Below are positions 33,783-39,061 of a DNA stretch of 39,061 nt, piece by piece. Made by a program: the position numbers and the translations under genes. The stretch is from Flavobacteriales bacterium (lineage in GTDB: Bacteria > Bacteroidota > Bacteroidia > Flavobacteriales_E > Vicingaceae). Positions within the stretch are counted from its first letter, which is position 1; each line of letters starts with the position of its first letter. Below the pieces are notes generated by a model. The model did no database searches. It had not been told where the DNA came from and worked only from the letters and a program-made list of their open reading frames with translations. The stretch lies in contig JAESST010000198.1 in assembly GCA_016763995.1 (NCBI GenBank), positions 1-39,061 of the forward strand, given 5' to 3'.

Positions 33783-34324
33783 TTAGTTGTTAAGTTGTTC
33801 AATTTTAGTGGACAGATCCCACAGAGTAACGCCAATACTTACCGAGATATTGAGAGAGTGTTTGGTGCCTTTTTGTGGAATTTCTAATACAAGGTCTGAT
33901 AAATCTACCACCTTTTGATCTACGCCTTTTACTTCATGACCGAAAATTAGTCCAAACTTTTGGCCTTTCTTTACTTTGAAGTCATTCAAGTAAACGCTGT
34001 TTTCCGTTTGTTCCACAGCAAGTAATGTAAAGTGTTCTTTTTTAAGAGCACTTAAAGCATCTTCTGTCTGTTCAAAGTATTTCCAATCGACAGATTCGGT
34101 AGCTCCCAATGCCGTTTTATTGATTTCTCGATGTGGAGGTTGTGCAGTAATTCCGCAAAGGTAAATTGCTTGAATCGCAAAAGCATCCGAAGTTCTAAAA
34201 ACAGACCCAATGTTGTTTAAACTTCGGAGTTATCTAGAATTACTATAATGGGGATTTTGGGAGTTTTTTTGAACGTTTCAACATCCATTCTTCCTAATTC
34301 GTCGTTGGCGAGTTTTCTATTCAT
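33783..34324 (-). CDS. SpoU/TrmH-family RNA methyltransferase (one-base frameshift near 34227)
   Basis: The start is the ATG at 34324 (MNRKLANDELGRMDVETFKK). The frame breaks after IPIIVILDN; one missing base at 34227-34229 separates it from RSLNNIGSVFRTSDAFAI and the rest. Repaired, the protein has 180 residues. SPOUT motifs seen: RSLNNIGSVFRTSDAF (motif 1), FGLIFGHEVKGVDQ (motif 2, SAM knot), and IPQKGTKHSLNISVSIGVTL (motif 3). Such enzymes 2'-O-methylate tRNA or rRNA ribose; the exact nucleotide cannot be told. It is divergent from mutS and upstream of the DUF3108 gene. Confidence 0.82.
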
Positions 34325-34360
34325 GCTTTTTGTGAAAAACTATTAATAAGTAGCGGATAA

Positions 34361-34368
34361 CAAAGGTA
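34361..34368 (-). promoter_or_regulatory. Candidate -7 element for the RNA methyltransferase gene
   Basis: On the minus strand TACCTTTG fits TAnnTTTG, about 36 bases before the ATG at 34324. The 91-base gap to mutS also holds a 7-of-8 match on the plus strand (TACTTTTA, 34390-34397) that could serve mutS. Confidence 0.35.
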
Positions 34369-34415
34369 GTGCTAGCAAAGCGATCTTACTACTTTTAGAT
34401 TTCTAAAATAGTGAT

Positions 34416-37057
34416 GTGGGAGCGAAGAAAAAAATAGATATGCCGAAGAAGGAAACTCCTTTGATGAAGCAATTCAATCAGATCAAAGGGAAATATCCTG
34501 ATGCGGTATTATTGTTTAGGGTAGGTGATCTCTACGAAACGTTTGGAGATGATGCTGTCAAAGCATCAAAAGCCTTGGGAATTACTTTAACAAAGCGTCA
34601 CAATGGGTCTGCAAATGAGATTGCTCTAGCGGGCTTTCCTCACCATTCATTAAATACATATTTACCTAAGTTAGTTCGAGCGGGTTACCGCGTTGCAATA
34701 TGCGATCAGCTAGAAGACCCAAAACAAACCAAAACGATTGTTAAAAGAGGAATAACGGAATTGGTAACACCAGGAGTTTCTTACAATGATGAAGTTCTGT
34801 CGCAAAATTCAAATAATTTTTTAGCGGCAGTTCATTTTGCAAGGAAAGGTGGTTTAGTTGGGGTGTCGTTTTTAGATGTTTCTACAGGAGAATTTCTTTT
34901 AGCTGAAGGAAATGAGGAGTATGTGGATAAACTCTTGCAAAGTTTTCAGCCGAGTGAAATTCTTTTCCAAAAGCAACATAAAAAACAATTTGAAGCTTGT
35001 TTTGGAACAGGATTCTTCACTTACATGTTAGAAGACTGGGTGTTTTCGCAAGAATTTGGTGAAGAGACTTTATTAAAGCATTTTGCAACAAAGTCGTTAA
35101 AAGGTTTTGGAGTTCAAGAATTAAAGGCAGGTGTAATAGCGGCAGGTGCTGCTTTGCATTATCTTGCAGATACCCGACATGATAAGTTAAAACATATCAA
35201 TAATGTTTCTAGAATTGATGCCAATCAATATGTTTGGTTAGATCGTTTTACAATACGAAACTTGGAGTTGATGTATTCTCCTCATGAAGGAGCAACTACT
35301 TTGTTGGATGTGATGGATGAAACTATCTCTCCAATGGGAGCCAGAATGATGAAACGTTGGGTAGCATTTCCATTAAAAGACATTCAACCGATTCAAGAAC
35401 GCCATTCGGCAGTGGAGTTTTTATTGAAAGACACGTTGACATCGCAAGAGTTAAGACAATGTATCTCCCAAATTGGAGATCTAGAGCGCTTAATTTCAAA
35501 AGTATCAACAACACGGATAAATCCAAGAGAAATGCGGCAATTGTCTTTGGCAATGTCGATGATAGAACCCATTAAAGAAGTAGCTCAAAAGGCAAAGAAT
35601 CCTTCTTTAAATAGAATTGCTGAACAGTTGAATTTATGCAAGAGTTTGGTCGAAAAGATTCAATCACAATTGCAAGAAGAGCCGCCTGTTTTGATTCAAA
35701 AGGGAAATGTAATTGCAGAAGGAGTAAATGCGGAGTTAGATGAGTTGAGAAAACTTCAGACGGGAGGAAAACGATTGTTGTCTGAAATGCAACAACGAGA
35801 GACAGAACGAACAGGGATTTCCTCCTTAAAGATTGCTTTCAACAATGTTTTTGGATATTACATTGAAGTGAGAAATGCCCATAAAGATAAAGTTCCAGAA
35901 GAATGGATTAGAAAACAGACTCTGGTAAATGCTGAGCGCTACATTACTGAGGAATTAAAAGAATACGAATCTAAAATTTTGGGCGCTGAAGAAAAGATCG
36001 GAGTGCTAGAGAATTCTATTTATAGCAGTCTAGTGTTGGAAACGGCTGAATATATTTCTCCCATACAATTAAATGCAAACTTAATAGCAAAGTTGGATTG
36101 TTTGTTGTCTTTTGCAACTCTTGCTGAAACTCGAAATTATGTAAAGCCTGAAGTAAATGAAAGCTTAATAATTGATATTAAGGCTGGTCGACATCCGGTG
36201 ATTGAGCAGCAATTGTCGGTTGGAGAAGAGTACATTTCGAATGATATTTATTTAGATAACGAGGCACAGCAAGTCATTATGATTACTGGGCCAAACATGT
36301 CGGGTAAATCAGCTTTGTTACGACAAACAGCACTGATTGCATTAATGGCACAAGTTGGAAGTTTCGTTCCTGCTAAGCACGCTAAAATTGGTTTGGTGGA
36401 TAAAATATTTACCCGTGTTGGAGCATCGGATAATATCTCTTCAGGAGAATCCACTTTTATGGTAGAGATGAATGAAACGGCTAGTATCTTAAATAATATT
36501 TCAGAGCGAAGCTTGATTTTATTAGATGAGATAGGTAGAGGGACAAGTACTTATGATGGTATTTCTATTGCTTGGGCGATTGCAGAATATTTGCACGAAA
36601 ATAAAACTGCTCGTCCTAAAACCTTGTTTGCGACGCATTATCATGAGCTGAATGAGATGTCGAAGAGTTTTAGTCGGGTAAAGAATTTTAATGTATCAGT
36701 AAAAGAGGTTGGGAAGAAAATAATTTTCATGCGGAAATTAGTTCCTGGTGGCTCCAATCATAGTTTTGGAATTCATGTAGCAAAAATGGCTGGTATGCCT
36801 TCCACCTTAATCAGAAGGGCGAATCAATTGTTGGCAGAATTAGAGAAAAGGAATACAGGAGGAGAAACAAAAGAAGTAATTCAAGAAGCGGGACAGTCAA
36901 TTGAAGATGATTTTCAATTGAGTTTTTCCAATTGGATGATCCAGTTTTGGAGAATATTAAGGAAGAGTTGACGAAGATTGATATCAATACTTTAACTCCC
37001 GTTGAAGCTTTAATGAAGCTAAATGAGATTAAAAATTTGGTCGGAGGAAAGTCCTAG
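34416..37057 (+). CDS. mutS: DNA mismatch repair protein MutS (frameshift near the C-terminus)
   Basis: The frame from GTG 34416 runs to 36971; restoring one T in the run at 36923-36927 extends it to the stop at 37055-37057 (880 residues) with a normal tail, [19 protein letters not shown]-like. An ATG at 34440 is an alternative start. Seen: connector/core, Walker [14 protein letters not shown], Walker [17 protein letters not shown], and the FATHYHEL switch. The mismatch-reading motif usually written G-D-F-Y-E is GDLYE here (Leu at codon 39). The break falls inside the clamp-binding motif DFQLSF(F). As read, the protein ends in an unrelated tail, [14 protein letters not shown]. Confidence 0.93.
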
Positions 37058-37097
37058 TAACCTGAGCTCGGTTTTTCTTAAGAATTCAGAAGGTAGA

Positions 37098-38105
37098 TTA
37101 CATTAGCATCAAATTACACCCTCTTACATCAGAGGCATCAAATCTACCTAAAACTTCAAAACTTTGGTCTTCGTACTTTTTACCTAGATCATCTGTTTGA
37201 ATGAAGGCGCATGAATGAATATTGGCCAAATCAATGATATTAATTGCTCCAGTTTTACCATGTCCAACAAAACAAAATGGGTCATCTTGTTGGCGAATTA
37301 AAACATTCATCCAAGCAGAAGTTTCAAATGTTCCATTAGCCTTAGAATACGCTTGAGAAAGTAGTTCAGTCATTCCATATTCAGAATGAATTTGATGAGT
37401 AGAAAATCCTTTGTTGAGGTGCTCATGCAGCTCTTCTCTAACTAATTCTCTCCTTCTACCCTTCATTCCGCCTGTTTCCATAACTATTAAATTTTCATGG
37501 TGCGGAAGAGTGTATTGGTCAATAAAATCTAGTAAACCAAATGAGACGCCAATAAGCAGCGTTTTTTGATTCACGCTTTGCAGGTCGGTTAGAATCTGAT
37601 GTAATTCTTTTGTATTATTTAAAAAGAAACCACTGCTTGGATGAGTGCTTTTTTGAATAAAGTCATTCACCATATAAATAAGAGAGGAGCCTTTTCTTTC
37701 AAGGTAGGAAGGCAACAAACCAAGGACGCAGTATTCTTTAATATCCCCGTAAAAAGATTCAAACCCTTGTGTGAAACTAGTTTCATAGATGGAAAGGTCT
37801 TTCACTAGATGTTGACTCGTTTGCATGCCGCTCGTTCCACTACTACTGAATTTTGCTTCAGCTTCAAACTTTCCTGTTACAACGGTATGCGTTTTAAAGA
37901 CTGAAATAGGGAGAAATGGAATTTTCTCAAGAGAATTTACTTTGTCTGGCTGACATCCAACAAGTCGACAATAATTCTGATAAGTTGCGTTATGCAGGTA
38001 TTGAAAATGAAACAATTCGATTGCTTTTTCAGTAAAGTCAAAGCTCATTGAGTTAAAGATGGAAGCTAGAAACTCGCTTTCAGAAAATGAACTTTTGCTT
38101 TGCAA
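37098..38105 (-). CDS. LuxE-like acyl-protein synthetase / acyl-AMP ligase family protein
   Basis: 335 residues. An ANL-type phosphate-binding loop AKFSSSGTSGMQTSQH (84-99) and an A5-like HSEYGMTELLSQAY are present, with LGRFDASDVRGCNLMLM near the end. The N-terminal ELFHFQYLHNATYQNYCRLV and FLPISVFKTH match LuxE-like proteins, which activate fatty acids as acyl-AMP and take them on a Cys. No luxC, luxD or luciferase gene is near, so bioluminescence is not implied; these homologs are widespread in Bacteroidota with unknown substrates. The start is TTG at 38105; the frame upstream has no ATG before a stop at 38136-38138. It is divergent from a small lipoprotein gene. Confidence 0.82.
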   Translation of the reverse strand: MQSKSSFSESEFLASIFNSMSFDFTEKAIELFHFQYLHNATYQNYCRLVGCQPDKVNSLEKIPFLPISVFKTHTVVTGKFEAEAKFSSSGTSGMQTSQHLVKDLSIYETSFTQGFESFYGDIKEYCVLGLLPSYLERKGSSLIYMVNDFIQKSTHPSSGFFLNNTKELHQILTDLQSVNQKTLLIGVSFGLLDFIDQYTLPHHENLIVMETGGMKGRRRELVREELHEHLNKGFSTHQIHSEYGMTELLSQAYSKANGTFETSAWMNVLIRQQDDPFCFVGHGKTGAINIIDLANIHSCAFIQTDDLGKKYEDQSFEVLGRFDASDVRGCNLMLM

Positions 38106-38137
38106 TAGAATTATTTTATTCTGATTAATTTTAGATC

Positions 38138-38605
38138 ATGAAATATCTCACAAAAATAGGGATTGGATTTAGTTTGGCGCTTTCATTGGCTGCTTGTCGT
38201 GATGATGATGAATTCTCTGAAGTTCCTGAACTTTTTTTTAGAGATTTTCAAAAAACGACGAGCACAACAGCAGTTTGGAGTTTAGGGTTTACGGATGGTG
38301 ATGGAGATATTGGAGTTAGAAACGACGATGATCGAGATAACTTTATCGTGACTATTCATAGAATAGATAATGGGGTAGAGTCTATTATTCCTGATTCTAT
38401 TGTTGATAGTGATTATAGAATACCTGTAGTAAAAAATATTCCTACTTCTAATGGAATAGAAGGAGAATTTAAGTTTACGCTTGAAACGCTGAGTTATAAA
38501 TTGTTTCCCGAACCTGTCGATAGCATGTATATCAGTGGTTTCGTTCGGGACCGAGCAAATAATGAGAGTAATGTAGTTAGAACTCCAGTTTTTACAGCTA
38601 ACTAA
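38138..38605 (+). CDS. Small acidic lipoprotein of unknown function
   Basis: 155 residues. The signal peptide MKYLTKIGIGFSLALSLAAC ends in a lipobox with Cys at 20, followed by RDDDEFSE. The body contains GFTDGDGDIGVRNDDDRDNF, an Asp/Gly-rich stretch that resembles calcium-binding loops, then a beta-rich region ending SGFVRDRANNESNVV. Similar small lipoproteins are common in Bacteroidota without assigned function. The ATG is 32 bases from the divergent LuxE-like gene start, and the gene converges on a short-chain dehydrogenase. Confidence 0.8.
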   Translation: MKYLTKIGIGFSLALSLAACRDDDEFSEVPELFFRDFQKTTSTTAVWSLGFTDGDGDIGVRNDDDRDNFIVTIHRIDNGVESIIPDSIVDSDYRIPVVKNIPTSNGIEGEFKFTLETLSYKLFPEPVDSMYISGFVRDRANNESNVVRTPVFTAN

Positions 38606-38649
38606 TATTTACTTGCAATTAAGGGAGAAAATTACAGACTATAAGGGTT

Positions 38650-39061
38650 TTAGATAGTAAAATCTCGCGGAGAAATTCTGACTTCTTCGATTAGTGAGTT
38701 ATTAGACATCTTAAGAATACTGGTAACTATTTCAGCAATATCAGTCGCTTGAATCATCTGATTCCTATCAACTTCTAATCCATCCCAAGAAGAAGTATTC
38801 ACAGATCCTGGATAAATAGCAGAAACTTTAATTCCTTCCTTTCTAAGATTTTCTCTTAAGCTATCGTTCCATCCTTTAAAGGAGTATTTGCTGATGGAAT
38901 AGTCGGCGGCGAAAGGCATTGCATTGAGACTCATAACAGATCCTATATTTATGATAGTAGACAAACTACAATTCTTAGAGTTTAACACTAATTGAGTAAG
39001 ATTAACAGCACTGTATAAGTTAACTTCTAATTGATTTTTTAATCCATCTAAACTAATGTTA
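38650..39061 (-). CDS. Short-chain dehydrogenase/reductase, C-terminal part (5' end outside window)
   Basis: The frame is open to the window edge; the GTG at 38988 is internal. Visible N-terminal residues NISLDGLKNQLEVNLYSAVN hold the typical conserved Asn region, then IINIGSVMSLNAMPF (catalytic Ser strand), ADYSISKYSFKGWNDSL with YSISK as the YxxxK catalytic pair, and VSAIYPGSVNTSSWDG, the classical SDR nucleotide-end motif. Oxidoreductase activity with NAD(P)H is expected; the substrate is unknown. The Rossmann glycine motif lies upstream and is not visible. Confidence 0.88.
   Translation of the reverse strand, partial: NISLDGLKNQLEVNLYSAVNLTQLVLNSKNCSLSTIINIGSVMSLNAMPFAADYSISKYSFKGWNDSLRENLRKEGIKVSAIYPGSVNTSSWDGLEVDRNQMIQATDIAEIVTSILKMSNNSLIEEVRISPRDFTI

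Noticed and set aside
36923-36927. Phase variation or programmed frameshift in mutS
   Set aside because: A run of five T is too short for a typical contingency locus and no slippery heptamer with a downstream structure is seen.
37058-37097. Terminator between mutS and the LuxE-like gene
   Set aside because: No stem of useful length is seen in this 40-base convergent gap.
37098-38105. Bioluminescence operon
   Set aside because: Only a LuxE-like protein is present; neighbours are mutS and a small lipoprotein.
1-39061. tRNA genes, rRNA, CRISPR arrays, insertion sequences, prophage or defence system
   Set aside because: No regularly spaced repeats, no transposase or integrase motifs, and gene gaps are short and hold only promoters, hairpins or nothing visible. 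The fabH-accB, gcdH-lipoprotein, mutS-LuxE and lipoprotein-SDR gaps show no clear element.

Overview
The window reads as chromosomal DNA of a low-GC, probably marine or aquatic member of the Bacteroidota (Flavobacteriia or a near relative). The signs are two large surface proteins ending in the gliding-motility-associated, type B type IX secretion C-terminal domain; promoter-like TAnnTTTG (-7) elements; the linkage pdxA / DUF177 / rpmF / fabH / accB / accC; a fused KorA; an OmpP1/FadL porin paired with an SGNH lipoprotein; and a DUF4271-hemD / rnpA-yidD / S41 protease block. I see no phage, transposase, CRISPR, tRNA or rRNA gene. No stretch over 300 bases lacks a gene.

Layout. 1-8.0 kb: the 3' part of a secreted adhesin-like gene (+), then metF (+), meeting a leftward run mqnC, a second type IX cargo gene, ribE. 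8.0-13.0 kb: a rightward block for pyridoxal phosphate (pdxA), ribosome (DUF177, rpmF) and fatty acid initiation (fabH, accB, accC). 13.0-16.0 kb: leftward korA-korB behind a promoter that abuts a perfect 22-bp palindrome. 16.0-18.8 kb: FadL-like porin plus SGNH lipoprotein. 18.8-23.3 kb: plsC-gatC, trpS, and rsmI-recJ. 23.3-26.8 kb: two glycosyltransferases facing an O-antigen-ligase-like gene. 26.8-30.7 kb: leftward DUF4271-hemD, then rnpA-yidD-S41 protease-ligase. 30.8-34.3 kb: glutaryl-CoA dehydrogenase, a cysteine-rich lipoprotein, a DUF3108 protein and a SpoU-type RNA methyltransferase. 34.4-39.1 kb: mutS, a LuxE-like acyl-activating protein, a small lipoprotein and the C-terminal part of a short-chain dehydrogenase.

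The genes are mostly housekeeping: menaquinone (futalosine route), folate, riboflavin, PLP, heme, fatty acid and phospholipid synthesis, translation, repair and envelope polysaccharide. I do not see a convincing new multi-gene system. The most striking feature is that five otherwise normal genes are broken. A glycosyltransferase, gcdH, trmH and mutS each carry one -1 frameshift that restoring a single base in a short homopolymer would repair, and a type IX cargo gene carries one in-frame TAA. Systematic sequencing undercalls are the simplest explanation. It is still notable that mutS is hit in its sliding-clamp motif and also has Leu where the mismatch-reading Phe is expected. The second most interesting signals are regulatory: the korAB palindrome, a symmetric promoter pair between plsC and trpS, and a folded leader before pdxA.
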